From: JACCTU01 sp963700495
GTDB lineage: Bacteria > Actinomycetota > Thermoleophilia > Gaiellales > Gaiellaceae
DNA length: 64,000 bases
Direction of reading: 5' to 3'
NCBI GenBank assembly: GCA_963700495.1
Contig: CAVOXT010000001.1
Span: forward strand, 1,116,001-1,180,000
This document shows, piece after piece, positions 17,622 to 26,966 of this stretch. The position numbers were made by a program, and so were the translations under genes. The notes under the pieces were generated by a model, which was not told the origin of the DNA, searched no databases, and saw only the letters and a list, made by a program, of their open reading frames with translations. Position 1 is the stretch's first letter. Every line of letters starts with the position of its first letter.

Positions 17622-18656
17622 ACGAGCTCCCGGTAGAGGTCGAGGTGCGCCTGTGCCGATGCAGCCCACGTGAGCGTCTCACGCGCGCGCCGCGCCCCGT
17701 CGCGGGCACTCTCGAGCGCGTCGCGGTCGTCGAGGAGCTCACGCGCGGCGGCGGTGAGCGCGTCGATGTCGCCGGGCGGAACGACGCGCCCCGCGCCGAA
17801 CCGCCTGACGGGCTCGGCGATCCCGCCGACGTCGTAGCAGACCGCCGGCACCCCGGCGCCGAGCGCTTTCGCGAGCGCGGCGCTCTGGTCGAGCTCGGGG
17901 CGGTACGGGAACAGCGCGACGGTCCCTTCCGCCAGCGCGCGATCGACCTCGTGCTCCGGCAGGTATCCGAGCCGCCACTCCACGCGCTCGGCACCGTCGC
18001 GGTCGACAGGCCCGGCCGGGTCGCCTGCGACGAGCAGCCGCGCGTCGCCGATCCGGCGTACGACCTCGAGCGCGTCGGGAAGACCCTTGTAGGGGCGGAT
18101 GACGCCGAAGAAGAGCAGCGTGCGGCCGTCGTCTGCACGCTCGACCAGGGCGCCGAGATCGGCAGGGGGATGACGCGCGCCTCGACGCCGAGGCCTGCGA
18201 GCGTCTCGCGACCGCGCTCGCTGTGGACGACGACTCGGTCGAAGCGCGCCGAGCAGCCGCTGCCAGAGCTCGAGCTTCGAAGCGGTGCGACGAGGCAGGA
18301 GGTCGTGGGCGGTGAAGACCGTCGGCGAGCGGAACCGCAGCAGGTGCTCGTCGAGCTGCGGTGCGGAGAGCCACTGCAGGTGCAGGACGTCGGCGGGGCG
18401 GCGCCGCAGGCGCAGCATCCCGAAGGGATGCTCGAGCGCCTTGACCGGCACGCGCAGCCGGGAGCGCCGGAAGATGCGGGAGCTCACCGGATAGAAGAGC
18501 TCGCTCCGCCGGTAGCCCACCGGGTCGGGGAGGTCGGCGAAACGGAACCGCGACGTGACGAGCTCGACGTCGGCGCCGGCGTCGCGCAAGCGCCGACGCG
18601 AGGTCGTGGTCGTAGTAGGGCGTGTACGCCGGGGGGTCGGCGAGGACGACGCGCAC
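17618..18656 (-). CDS. GT4-like glycosyltransferase, with three frameshifts
   Basis: GT-B fold glycosyltransferase of about 345 residues that would transfer a sugar from a nucleotide donor. The N-terminus VRVVLADPPAYTPYYDHDLA begins at GTG 18656; LHLQWLSAPQLDEHLLRF and VFTAHDLLPRR follow, then FDRVVVHSERGRETLAGLG in another frame, LLFFGVIRPYKGLPDAL, and the donor-site region LFPYRPELDQSAALAKALG. Frame breaks near 18590, 18255 and 18165 are needed to read it through. Acceptor and donor are unknown. The gene is divergent from an EEP-family gene. Confidence 0.78.
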
Positions 18657-18674
18657 CCTGAATACGCTAGCCGC

Positions 18675-19468
18675 GTGCTGATCCGGAGTTGGAACCTCTT
18701 TCACGGGCGGACGATTCCGTCCGGCCGCAGGCGCGTACTTCGAGCAGATGGTGCGGCTCGTCTGTGACGGCGATCCGGGGATCGTCGTCCTGCAGGAGCT
18801 CGCCGCCGGGACGCTCTCGCGGCTCGCCGGGTGGTCGGGGTACGCGGCCTACGGGGACGTGGCGGCGCGTGCGCTCCTCCCGCGCGGCGTCGGCACGCTC
18901 GTGACCGACCTCGATCCGAACCGGCTCCGCTCGGCGATCGAGGGACAGGCGAACGCGATCCTCGTCCGGCGCGACCTCCGCGCGACCGACCACCGCTCTC
19001 TCGTGCTCAACCCCCGCAGCTTCCGGACGCGGATCGGTGAGGAGATCGGGCTCGGCCTGCGCGCGCGGCTCTCGTGGGCCCGTGAGCGGCGAATCGTCCA
19101 GGCGGTTCGCGTGCAGCTCCCGGCGGAGCCGCCGTCGTCGCGAACCTGCACGCCACGAGCTACCACGACCGGCGCATCGCCGACGCGGAGCTCCTGCGGG
19201 CCGCGTCCTTCGCCGTCGGGCTCGCCGCGCCCGACGAAGCCGTCGTCCTCGCGGGCGACTTCAACGTCACGGTGGTCACCTCGCGCGACGCTTCGTGCGC
19301 TCTCGGAGCCGGAGTGGGGCTTCTCGCCGGCCGGGCCGGGCCTCGACCACGTGCTCGTCCGCGGGCTCGAGCGTCACGCACGCCGAGCGGCACTGGCCGG
19401 AGGGGCTCCGGCGACACGGAGACGTGCTCTTGTCGGATCATGCGCCCGTGGAGGTCCAGGTCGCATGA
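18675..19468 (+). CDS. Endonuclease/exonuclease/phosphatase family protein, several frameshifts
   Basis: Read through about four frame changes (near 18730, 19136, 19290 and 19375) this gives an EEP-fold protein of about 260 residues. It starts RSWNLFHGRT, then GIVVLQEL (catalytic Glu), ANLHATSYH, VVLAGDFNV (Asp-x-Asn motif), PGLDHVLVRG and LLSDHAPVEV with the terminal Asp-His pair. The catalytic set is complete, implying a metal-dependent phosphodiesterase or nuclease, substrate unknown. Four indels could mean a real pseudogene, but motif preservation favours sequence errors. Its stop overlaps the next ATG. Confidence 0.72.
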
Positions 19469-20543
19469 CGTTCGAGGAGGCCCGCGCCCAGTTTCCCGTG
19501 CTCGATCGCTTCGCGTACCTGAACGCCGGGACGTTCGGCCCGATGGCGCGCACGGTCGCCGACGCGGTCGCAGCCGAGCAGCGGCGGGCACTCGAGGAGG
19601 GCCGGATCAACCGTGCAGCGTTCGAACGCTTCATCGAGCAGCGACCGCTCGTGCGCGGGAAGTTCGCCGACGTCCTCGGCGTCCCGCCGGAGAACGTCGC
19701 GCTGACGACGTCGACGACCGAGAGCTGCAACGTCGTGCTCAACGGGCTCGACCTGCAGGAGGGCGACGAGATCGTCACGACCGACTCGGAGCACTTCGGG
19801 CTGATCGGGCCGGTTGCGGCGAGCCGTGCCACCGTGCGCGTCGCGCGCATCCGGGACCGACCGGCCGACGAGGCGTTCGACGCGATCCTCGCGGAGGTCG
19901 GGTCAAACACGAAGCTGCTCGCGCTCTCGGACGTGACGTGGATCCTCGGTCACCGCCTTCCGTGGCTCGAGCTCCGGCAGGGAACGGGCGTCCCGGTGCT
20001 CGTGGACGGTGCGCAGTCGGTCGGGGCGGTCCCGATCGACATCGCGGAGGCTGACTTCTACACGGTCTCGGGGCAGAAGTGGCTCTGCGGGCCCGATCTG
20101 ACCGGTGCGTTGTACGTCCGCGTTCCCGAGAGGCTCAGGGTCGCACAGCCGAGCTACCTGTCGCAGCAGAAGTACGACCTCGCAGTCGGCCACGTTCGAG
20201 CCGCGCGAGGGGGCGGACCGCTTCGACACGCACTTCACGCCGCTCGCAACGACCGCGGGTCTCCTCGCGACGTTCGACGTGCATCCCGAGTGGCGCTACG
20301 AGCGAGCCGCCGCGACCGCCGCACGCTGCCGGGAGCGCCTTGTCGAGCGCGTGCGACGTCGTCACCGAGCCGGGCCACTCGACGCTCGTCTCGTTTCGCG
20401 CCGACAAGCCGGAGGAGACGGTCGCAAGGCTTGCGGAGCGAGGCGTGATCGTCCGCGACCTCCCCGGCACGGGTCTCGTCCGCGTGTCGTGCGGCTGGTG
20501 GACGAGCGACGAGGACCTCGACCGGCTGGTCGAAGCGCTCTAG
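19465..20543 (+). CDS. Class V aminotransferase/cysteine desulfurase-like PLP enzyme, two frameshifts
   Basis: PLP-dependent fold-type I enzyme of about 358 residues. Motifs: AYLNAGTFGPM at the N-terminus, TTSTTESCNVVLNGL for the phosphate-binding region, SDVTWILGHRLPW and VDGAQSVGAVPID with the PLP-binding Asp, and the Schiff-base Lys in VSGQKWLCGP. Frame breaks near 20190 and 20350 separate these from REGADRFDTHFTPLATTAGL and PGHSTLVSFRADKPEETVARL, ending in TAG at 20543. The substrate may be an amino acid, isopenicillin-type compound or cysteine; it cannot be fixed from sequence. It ends in a CTAG shared with the opposing VOC gene. Confidence 0.82.
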
Positions 20544-20895
20544 AGCGGGGCGAAAGGTCGACGACGTGCCGTCGGGTCGTGACCTGTGCGTAGCGCATGC
20601 CCCAGAACGCGTCCCACGGCCCTGTGCGGCTCGTGGCCCGCGGCGGTCAGCTCGGCGAAGACGGTCGACCTGGCAGGGAGTCGCAGCGAACGCGAGCCGA
20701 CGCGTGCCGCCGGGCGTGCCACTCGGTCGAACGACGACGCTCCTCGAGTCGAGCATAACGCAGCCGCCCGGAGCGCGCCTCGACGTGCCCTCGGTCTCCG
20801 CGCCGTCGGGAAACTCGAGCCCGAGCTGGCGGTAGAAGGCGAGCGAGCGCGCCATGTCGGACGACGACGCCGACCGCGTCGAACCGCACGCTCAT
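20540..20895 (-). CDS. VOC-superfamily (glyoxalase-like) protein, several frameshifts
   Basis: About 118 residues in the VOC fold: MSVRFDAVGVVV, then DMARSLAFYRQLGLEFPDG, GGCVMLDSRS, AFAATPCQVDAVFAELTAAG, and WGMRYAQVTTRRHVVDL, ending FAPL. Four frame changes are needed (near 20858, 20665, 20620 and 20555). The segment order is that of one complete domain, typical of glyoxalase/bleomycin-resistance or antibiotic-binding proteins. No ligand can be named. The ATG overlaps the stop of the HD-domain gene. With so many indels it may be a decayed gene, though its neighbours show the same error density. Confidence 0.6.
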
Positions 20896-21467
20896 GCGGC
20901 GTCCGCCTGCGTGCGGAGCCCGAGCTCGGCGGCGATCGGCCGCATCGCCTCGGTCACGAAGCGGATGTGGTCGTCGAGGTCGACGCCGAGCCCCTCCGCG
21001 CCCTTGTAGACGTCGTCGCGGTTCACGCCGGCCGCGAACGACGGCTGCTTGAGCTTCTTGCGCACGGATTTGGGCTCCAAGGTCTCGATCCCGTCGGGTC
21101 GAACCAGTCCGCAGGCATGGATGAAGCCCGAGAGCTCGTCGCAGGCGAAGAGCGTCTTCTTCAGCTGCGTATCGCGCGGCAGCGAAAGGTGCTCGGCGTG
21201 CGAGAGGACCGTCTCGATCAGCTCCTCGGGATATCCCGCGGCGCGCAGGATCGGCGCTCCGTCCTGCGGATGCTTGTCGAGCGTCGGGTGCATCTCGTAG
21301 TCGAAGTCGTGAAGCAGCGCGGACGCGCGCCAGAACGCCTCGTCCTCGCCGAACTTCAGGGCGTACGCGCCGACCGACGCCTCGACGGCAAGCGCGTGCC
21401 GGCGGAGCGCCTCGCTCTTCGTGTACTCCGTCAGCGTTTCCCAGGCGCGTTCGCGAGTGACCTCCAC
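20892..21467 (-). CDS. HD-domain hydrolase
   Basis: An intact 191-residue protein with an HD phosphohydrolase domain: the first His in ALRRHALAVE, the His-Asp pair in ALLHDFDYEMH, and further metal ligands in HPQDGAPILR and HAEHLSLPRD. This pattern fits the small HD proteins related to predicted phosphohydrolases; the substrate is unknown. It starts at GTG 21467 and is divergent from murA with a 26-bp gap. The VOC gene overlaps its 3' end by four bases, suggesting co-transcription. Confidence 0.85.
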   Translation of the reverse strand: MEVTRERAWETLTEYTKSEALRRHALAVEASVGAYALKFGEDEAFWRASALLHDFDYEMHPTLDKHPQDGAPILRAAGYPEELIETVLSHAEHLSLPRDTQLKKTLFACDELSGFIHACGLVRPDGIETLEPKSVRKKLKQPSFAAGVNRDDVYKGAEGLGVDLDDHIRFVTEAMRPIAAELGLRTQADAA

Positions 21468-21493
21468 AGGGGAGCTATCCTAGCCCGCTCCCG

Positions 21494-22801
21494 ATGGCGC
21501 GCCTACTCGTCGAGCCCGTGACGGAGTCCTTCGTGATCGAGGGCGGTCGGCCGCTGAACGGACGCGTGCGTGCGGCCGGCAACAAGAACGGCGCGCTTCC
21601 GATCCTCGCGGCGACGCTGCTCGCTTCGGAGCCGGTCACGCTGACGAACGTGCCGCGCATCAGGGACGTCGAGTCGATGACCGAGCTGCTCGAGGACCTC
21701 GGTGCGGAGGTCGAATGGATCGGGACGAACGACGTTCGTGTCGACTCGCGCGGAGTCTCGAAGACCGAGGTCGACGCGGAGCTCTCCTCGAGGATCCGCG
21801 CGTCGTTCCTCCTGGCCGGGCCGCTGCTCGCACGCTTCGGGCACGCGGTCCTCCCGCCGCCGGGCGGCGACGTGATCGGGCGCCGCCGTCTCGACGTGCA
21901 CATCCACGCGTTCGAGCAGCTCGGCGCGGAGGTGACGATCGACCGCTCGTTCGAGTTTCGCGCCGACAGGCTCCGTGGCAAGCACGTGTTCCTCGACGAG
22001 GCGAGCGTGATGGGGACGGAGAACACCGTCATGGCTGCCGTCCTCGCCGAGGGCGAGACCGTGATCGGGAACGCGGCGTGCGAGCCGCACGTGCAGGACC
22101 TCTGCCGCTTCCTCGTCTCGCTCGGCGCGCACGTCGAGGGGATCGAGTCGAACGTGCTGCGGATCAGCGGCGTCGACCGGCTGGGCGGCGGCGAGTACCG
22201 GATCGCCCCGGAGCACATCGAGGTCGCGAGCTTCATCGGCCTCGCGGCGGCCACCGGCGGCGATCTCTGGATCGACGACGCGGAGCCGAAGGACCTCGTT
22301 GCGATCGTCCCGCACCTCGCGCGGCTCGGCATCCGCGTCGAGGTCGAGGGCACCAGCGTTCACGTCCCGCCGGGTCAGGACCTCGTGATCCAGGACGACC
22401 TCGGCGACCAGATCCCGAAGATCGAGGACGGGCCGTGGCCGGCGTTCCCGGCAGACCTGACGTCGATCGCGCTCGCGGTCGCGACGCAGGCGCGGGGGAC
22501 GATCCTGATCTTCGAGAAGATGTTCGAGAACCGGCTGTTCTTCGTCGACAAGCTCGTCGGGATGGGAGCGCGGATCATCCTCTGCGACCCGCACCGCGCG
22601 GTCGTGACCGGGCCGGCGCGTCTCTACGGCGAGCGGATGGAGAGCCCCGACATTCGCGCGGGGATGGCGATGCTGATCGCGAGCCTGTGCGCGGAGGGCA
22701 CCTCGACGATCGGGAACGTCGGCCAGATCGACCGCGGCTACGAGCGGATCGACGAGCGGCTGCGCGCGCTCGGAGCGCGCATCGAGCGCGTCTCCGACTA
22801 G
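21494..22801 (+). CDS. murA: UDP-GlcNAc 1-carboxyvinyltransferase (MurA), Asp-type
   Basis: First committed enzyme of peptidoglycan synthesis, transferring enolpyruvate from PEP to UDP-GlcNAc in the cytoplasm. The 435 residues include AAGNKNGALPILAATLL with the substrate-binding Lys-Asn pair, MGTENTVMAAVLAEG and ERIDERLRALGARIER at the end. The active-site loop reads LPPPGGDVIGRRRLDVHI: the usual Cys (Cys115 in E. coli) is Asp126. The same change in mycobacterial and chlamydial MurA gives intrinsic fosfomycin resistance. The gene is intact, on the + strand, just upstream of the hisB-like gene. Confidence 0.95.
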   Translation: MARLLVEPVTESFVIEGGRPLNGRVRAAGNKNGALPILAATLLASEPVTLTNVPRIRDVESMTELLEDLGAEVEWIGTNDVRVDSRGVSKTEVDAELSSRIRASFLLAGPLLARFGHAVLPPPGGDVIGRRRLDVHIHAFEQLGAEVTIDRSFEFRADRLRGKHVFLDEASVMGTENTVMAAVLAEGETVIGNAACEPHVQDLCRFLVSLGAHVEGIESNVLRISGVDRLGGGEYRIAPEHIEVASFIGLAAATGGDLWIDDAEPKDLVAIVPHLARLGIRVEVEGTSVHVPPGQDLVIQDDLGDQIPKIEDGPWPAFPADLTSIALAVATQARGTILIFEKMFENRLFFVDKLVGMGARIILCDPHRAVVTGPARLYGERMESPDIRAGMAMLIASLCAEGTSTIGNVGQIDRGYERIDERLRALGARIERVSD

Positions 22802-22829
22802 ACGAGCACTGCGATAGCCTCCGATCGCG

Positions 22830-23360
22830 ATGGCTGCAATCGAGCGCGAGGGTGATGCGCGGACCCGCGTCCGCGTCACCGTGGAGGGGTCCGGCACCGC
22901 GACCGTCGGCACGGGCCTGCCGGTGCTCGACCACCTGCTCGGCCTGCTGGCCGTGCACGGCGGCTTCGACGTGGTCCTCGAGGTCGAGCCCGGCTCTGCT
23001 GCGCTCGAGGCGGTCTCCGCCGGCCACGCGCTCGGTCGGGCGCTGGCGGAGCCGCTGCGTGCCGGGCGGGGCCTCGGCTCGGCGGTGGTTCCTGCGGACG
23101 AGGCGCTCGCGCACGTCTCGCTGGAGGCATCCGGCCGCCCGCTGCTCGTCTCGAACGTCGACCTGTCCGACGCGCGCGTCGGAGGCCTCGAGACGGACAT
23201 CGTCGCCCGGTTCCTCGAGGGCCTCAGCGAGGGCGCGGAGCTGACGCTGCACGTTCGGCTGCTCGAGGGGCGAGACACTCAGCACGTGCTGGACTCGATC
23301 TTCAAAGCGCTCGGGGTCGCTCTTGCACAGGCGTGTCGCGCGCCCATCGGAAAGGAGTAG
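22830..23360 (+). CDS. HisB-like (imidazoleglycerol-phosphate dehydratase fold) protein lacking metal ligands
   Basis: A 176-residue protein that follows HisB over its whole length: TGLPVLDHLLGLLAVHGGFD, PADEALAHVSLEASGRPLL, VARFLEGLSEGAELTLHVRL and HVLDSIFKALGVALAQAC. The two diagnostic HH-x2-E metal-binding signatures are degraded. The first reads SAALEAVSAGHALG with no His pair; the second reads DTQHVLDSIFK, keeping one His and replacing Glu by Asp. With the Mn-binding site broken, dehydratase activity is unlikely; the role is unknown. It sits between murA and ridA, with ridA starting two bases after its stop. Confidence 0.75.
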   Translation: MAAIEREGDARTRVRVTVEGSGTATVGTGLPVLDHLLGLLAVHGGFDVVLEVEPGSAALEAVSAGHALGRALAEPLRAGRGLGSAVVPADEALAHVSLEASGRPLLVSNVDLSDARVGGLETDIVARFLEGLSEGAELTLHVRLLEGRDTQHVLDSIFKALGVALAQACRAPIGKE

Positions 23361-23362
23361 GC

Positions 23363-23752
23363 ATGCCCGAGAAGTCTGTTGTCCATACGGAGAACGCACC
23401 CGCGCCGTTTCAGGGCGCGCCGTACTCGCAGGCGGTCCGCTACGGCGACCTCCTCTTCGTCGCAGGCCAGGTCGCCCTGGCGCCCGGCCACGATTCGATC
23501 GTCGGCGAGACGATCGAGGAGCAGACCGAGCAGGCCTGCGAGAACCTCAAGGCGATCCTCGAGGCGGCAGGGAGCAGCTTCGAGCAGGTCTTGAACACGA
23601 CGATCTACCTGATCGACTTCGGCGACTTCCCGAAGCTGAACGAGGTCTACGGGCGATACGTCGGCGACAAACCGCCCGCACGCGCAACGGTGCAGATCGC
23701 AGCGCTGCCGATGGGAGCCAGGGTCGAGATCGCGGTGGTCGCGCACGTCTGA
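23363..23752 (+). CDS. ridA: RidA/YjgF-family imine deaminase
   Basis: A 129-residue RidA protein that hydrolyses reactive enamine/imine intermediates released by PLP enzymes. Conserved parts are APAPFQGAPYSQAVRYGDLL, FVAGQVAL, EQTEQACENLKAILEAAG and the active-site Arg in PPARATVQIAALPMGARVEI. The ATG at 23363 is preceded by AAAGGAGTAGGC, a strong ribosome-binding site, which favours it over an upstream GTG. The gene is intact and complete. Confidence 0.93.
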   Translation: MPEKSVVHTENAPAPFQGAPYSQAVRYGDLLFVAGQVALAPGHDSIVGETIEEQTEQACENLKAILEAAGSSFEQVLNTTIYLIDFGDFPKLNEVYGRYVGDKPPARATVQIAALPMGARVEIAVVAHV

Positions 23753-25094
23753 GTCTGTCTCGGCCTTCGTCCACTCGCTCGGCCTCGACGCGTACCTCGT
23801 CGGCGGGGCCGTGCGCGACGAGCTCCTGGGCCGTCCGGCGAAAGACCAGGACTTCGTCGTTCCGGGCGTCGGCTACGAGGAGCTTCGCGCCGCGCTCGCG
23901 CCGCACGGCCGGGTGGAGGACCTCGAGGTTGCAGGCCAGCGGGTCGGTCTGAGGCTCTACCCACGGGACGAAGAGCTGCGCTCGATCGTCCCGGCAGGCA
24001 TCGAGTTCGCACCGCCACGCACCGAGCATTCAACGGGGCCCGGGCGGCACGACTTCGAGATCGTCGCCTCGCCGGAGATCTCGCTCGAGCAGGACATGGG
24101 GCGCCGTGACTTCACGATCAACGCGATCGCGAAGCGGCTCGAGACGGGGGAGCTGCTCGACCCGTTCCACGGGCAGGAGGACCTCCGCAACGGCGTGCTT
24201 CGGACCGTGTCGCCGGACAGCTTCCGAGAGGACCCCCTTCGGCTTCTGCGCGGCCTCCGCTTCGTGTCACAGCACGATCTCGAGCCGGACGAGCAGACGC
24301 TGCAGCAGATGCGAGAGGAGGCGCCCGGCATACGGCTCGTCTCGGGGGAGCGGATCGGCGGCGGGCTCTCGGCGGACGGGCTGGGCGAGCTCTCGAAGTT
24401 GCTCCTGGGCGACCATCCGGCCAAGGCGCTGCGGCTCGCCCGCGACACGGGCGTCCTCGTCGAGCTCTTCCCGGAGTTCGCGCCGGGGATCGGGTTCGAC
24501 CAGCGCGAGCTACGGCAGCCGCACACCCTTGACGAGCACATCTTCCGCGTCGTCCAGGCCGCGGCGGACGCCGGCATGCCCCTCGATGTACGGCTCGCGG
24601 CGTTGTTCCACGACCTCGGCAAGCCGGCCGCGAACAGCGAGCACGCGGACATCGGCGCTGAGATCGTCGGCGCGAGACTCTGCGCCGGCTGCGCTACCCG
24701 GCGCGGCTCCAGCGTCGTGTGGTCGCGATCGTTCGGCACCACTCGTTCCCGCTCGACGACATCGACGCGCAGTTCGCGCGCCGGCTGCTCGCTGCGCGCG
24801 GGGAAGACGTCGCCCGCGGCCTTGCGCTCCACAAGGAGGCCGACCTTCGCGGCAAGAACGCCGAGCCGCAGGAGCACGAAGCCGCTGCGGAGCTTCTGCG
24901 GCTGCTCGAGGAGGAACGCAGCGCACCCGCACCGGCTCTCCGACCTCGCGGTCGACGGCCGAGACCTGATCGAGCTCGGGATCCCGGAAGGCCCCGAGAT
25001 CGGCCGAACCCTGCGAGAGCTGCTCTCGCTCGTGGTCGAGGATCCCTCGCTGAACTCGCGCGAACGCCTGTTGGAGGCTGCGAGGCCGCGTTGA
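23751..25094 (+). CDS. cca: tRNA nucleotidyltransferase (CCA-adding/poly(A) polymerase family), two frameshifts
   Basis: Adds or repairs CCA at tRNA 3' ends; tRNA-Pro in this window has no encoded CCA. Motifs: LVGGAVRDELLGRPAKDQDF with the catalytic acids, QDMGRRDFTINAIAKRL, DPLRLLRGLRFV and an HD domain with LFHDLGKPA. The frame breaks near 24680 and returns near 24930, with conserved HHSFPLDDIDAQFARRLLAA between. Similarity extends upstream to about 23751, but no ATG, GTG or TTG lies in frame between there and GTG 23811, which is inside the conserved motif. The true start is therefore unresolved and may overlap ridA. Confidence 0.88.
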   Translation, partial: ESVSAFVHSLGLDAYLVGGAVRDELLGRPAKDQDFVVPGVGYEELRAALAPHGRVEDLEVAGQRVGLRLYPRDEELRSIVPAGIEFAPPRTEHSTGPGRHDFEIVASPEISLEQDMGRRDFTINAIAKRLETGELLDPFHGQEDLRNGVLRTVSPDSFREDPLRLLRGLRFVSQHDLEPDEQTLQQMREEAPGIRLVSGERIGGGLSADGLGELSKLLLGDHPAKALRLARDTGVLVELFPEFAPGIGFDQRELRQPHTLDEHIFRVVQAAADAGMPLDVRLAALFHDLGKPAANSEHADIGAEIVGARLCAGCATRRGSSVVWSRSFGTTRSRSTTSTRSSRAGCSLRAGKTSPAALRSTRRPTFAARTPSRRSTKPLRSFCGCSRRNAAHPHRLSDLAVDGRDLIELGIPEGPEIGRTLRELLSLVVEDPSLNSRERLLEAARPR

Positions 25095-25803
25095 CCGCAT
25101 TGGGTCTGATCCGCTGGGACGCGGGTCCCGGCTATGCGGTCGCCTTCTCGACGCGGGCCGGCGGCGTCAGCGAGGGGCCGTTCGAGTCGCTCAACCTCGG
25201 GGAAGCTGACGCGCGACACGGAGGAGAACGTCGAGGAGAACCGCCGGCGCCTCTGTGCGGAGCTGGGAGCCGACCCGTCGCAGCTGACGCTCAATCGCCA
25301 GCAGCACTCGGCGACGGTGCACCGGGCACGGGCGGGAAGCCATGGTGAGCCGGGTGACGGGCTCTGGACCGACGAGCCGGGGGTGCCGATGCTCAAGCGT
25401 CACCGCAGACTGCGTGCCCGTCGCGATCGCCGCCGCGGACCGGCCGGCGCTCGCGCTCCTGCACGTCGGCTGGCGCGGCCTGCTCGAGGGAATCGTTGCG
25501 GCCGGGGCCCGAGCGCTCGGTGCGCCGTCGCGGGCCGCGGTTGGGCCGGCGATAGGGCCGTGCTGCTACGAGGTCGGCGACGAGGTCGCGGATCCGTTCC
25601 GCGGGCGGTTCGGAGACGACGTGATGCACGGGCGCAACCTGGATCTCTGGACCGCAAGCGAGCGCGCCCTGCGCGAGGCGGGCATCGCGGACGTCGAGCG
25701 GTTCGACCTCTGCACGTCGTGCAACGCGGACCTGTTCTTTTCACACCGGCGCGATGAAGGCGTGACCGGCCGTCAGGGAGTGATCGGGCTTGTTGTCGGC
25801 TGA
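25091..25803 (+). CDS. pgeF: PgeF/YfiH-family (laccase-domain) protein, two frameshifts
   Basis: Member of the Cu-oxidase_4/YfiH family, some of which edit mis-built peptidoglycan precursors and others of which act as purine nucleosidases. It starts at TTG 25091, overlapping the cca stop. Motifs: AFSTRAGGVSEGPFESLNLG, LNRQQHSATVHRA, TADCVPVAIA with the Cys ligand, HVGWRGLLEGI with the His ligand, GPAIGPCCYEVGDEV and CTSCNADLFFSHRRD. Frame breaks are near 25203 and 25395. The neighbours yggS and sepF match the usual order of the division cluster in Gram-positive bacteria. Confidence 0.88.
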
Positions 25804-26389
25804 GGCGATCCGCGAGCGCTACGAGAAGATCCGCCGCGACGCGGGGCCGCGGGTGACGGTCGTCGCCGCGACGAAGTACGTCTCGGCCGAAGACCTCGGC
25901 CTGCTCGCTGAGGCCGGAGTCGAGGTGGTCGGCGAGAACCGTGCGCAGGATCTCGAAGAGAAACACGCCCGCTACGGCGACTCGTTTCGCTGGCACTTCA
26001 TCGGCCATCTCCAGAGCCGGAAGGCGAAGACGGTGAACGAGACGTGCGAGCTCTGCCATTCCCTCTCGTCCGAGTCGGCCGCGCGCAAGCTCGAGATCCC
26101 CGCGCTCGTCGAGGTGAACCTCTCGGGAGAACCGACGAAGTCCGGGATTCCGCCCGAGGAGCTCGAGTCGTTCCTCGGCCTGTACGCCGATGTGCGCGGC
26201 CTGATGACGATGCCGCCGGCGACCGTCGACCCCGAGGCGTCGCGCCCGTACTTCACGCGACTTCGCGAGCTGGCCGAGTCGCACGGGCTCGCGGAGCTCT
26301 CGATGGGCACCAGCCAGGATTGGCGGATCGCCGTCGAGGAGGGTGCAACACTCATCCGCGTCGGCTCGACGCTCTACGATTCCCGCTAG
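25790..26389 (+). CDS. yggS: YggS-family PLP homeostasis protein
   Basis: A 199-residue PLP-binding TIM-barrel protein (PLPBP/YggS) that buffers pyridoxal phosphate and amino-acid pools. The PLP Lys is Lys29 in VVAATKYVS; GENRAQDL, WHFIGHLQSRKAK, LVEVNLSGEPTKSGI, GLMTMPP and ELSMGTSQDWRIAVEEGAT follow the family. It is about 25 residues shorter than usual, mainly after the HLQSRK motif. The TTG start at 25790 overlaps pgeF by 14 bp, and sepF begins directly after its TAG. Confidence 0.9.
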   Translation: MLSAEAIRERYEKIRRDAGPRVTVVAATKYVSAEDLGLLAEAGVEVVGENRAQDLEEKHARYGDSFRWHFIGHLQSRKAKTVNETCELCHSLSSESAARKLEIPALVEVNLSGEPTKSGIPPEELESFLGLYADVRGLMTMPPATVDPEASRPYFTRLRELAESHGLAELSMGTSQDWRIAVEEGATLIRVGSTLYDSR

Positions 26390-26926
26390 ATGGGCTTTTC
26401 GGACATCTGGAGCAAGACCCTCGTCTACTTCGGCATCGCCGAGGAGGACGACTGGGACGAGGACGGCTACGTCACCGAGGAGGAGCTCGGGCGCACCTAC
26501 TCAGACCGGCCGAACGTGCGGCGCCTCGCGCCGCGCCGGCGCCAGGAGCAGTTCGACGACTGGACCGATCCGGGCGAGGAGGAGCAGGAGCAGCAGCAGG
26601 CGACGCAGCTCCGCCCGCGCCTGCGGGGAGTCGACTCGCCGGGCTCGGTCCGGATGCACCTCGTGATCCCACGGAGCTTCAACGACGCCCAGCAGATCGC
26701 CGACCGCTTCAAGCAGGACATCCCGGTGATCCTCAACCTCCAGAGCTCCGACCAGGAGCTCTCGAAGCGCCTGATCGACTTCGCGAGCGGGCTCACGTAC
26801 GCGCTCGACGGCGGCATGCAGCGCGTCGCCGACAAGGTCTTCCTGCTCACGCCCCGGAACGTCGAGGTGAGCGCCGAGGAGCGCGCGCGCATCCTCGAGC
26901 GCGGCGGCTTCTTCAACCAGGCCTAG
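26390..26926 (+). CDS. sepF: Cell division protein SepF
   Basis: A 178-residue SepF, the membrane anchor and bundler of FtsZ in bacteria lacking FtsA. The N-terminal amphipathic helix MGFSDIWSKTLVYFGIAEED is followed by an acidic, Gln/Arg-rich linker and the conserved DUF552 core (about 90-170): VIPRSFNDAQQIADRFK, PVILNLQ, RLIDFASGLTYALDG and VFLLTPRNVEV. The ATG at 26390 follows the yggS stop immediately. It is intact, unlike several neighbours. Confidence 0.94.
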   Translation: MGFSDIWSKTLVYFGIAEEDDWDEDGYVTEEELGRTYSDRPNVRRLAPRRRQEQFDDWTDPGEEEQEQQQATQLRPRLRGVDSPGSVRMHLVIPRSFNDAQQIADRFKQDIPVILNLQSSDQELSKRLIDFASGLTYALDGGMQRVADKVFLLTPRNVEVSAEERARILERGGFFNQA

Positions 26927-26966
26927 TCGCCAGGAAATCGAACCCGGCACGGCGAAAGTCCGCGCA

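Noticed and set aside
20540..20895. VOC gene as a genuine pseudogene
   Set aside because: Its frameshift density equals that of neighbouring essential-type genes, so sequence error explains it better.
26930..26955. T-arm-like sequence (GGGTTCGATTTCC on the minus strand) between sepF and yggT
   Set aside because: The intergenic space is only 40 bp and no acceptor, D-arm or anticodon arm can be built.
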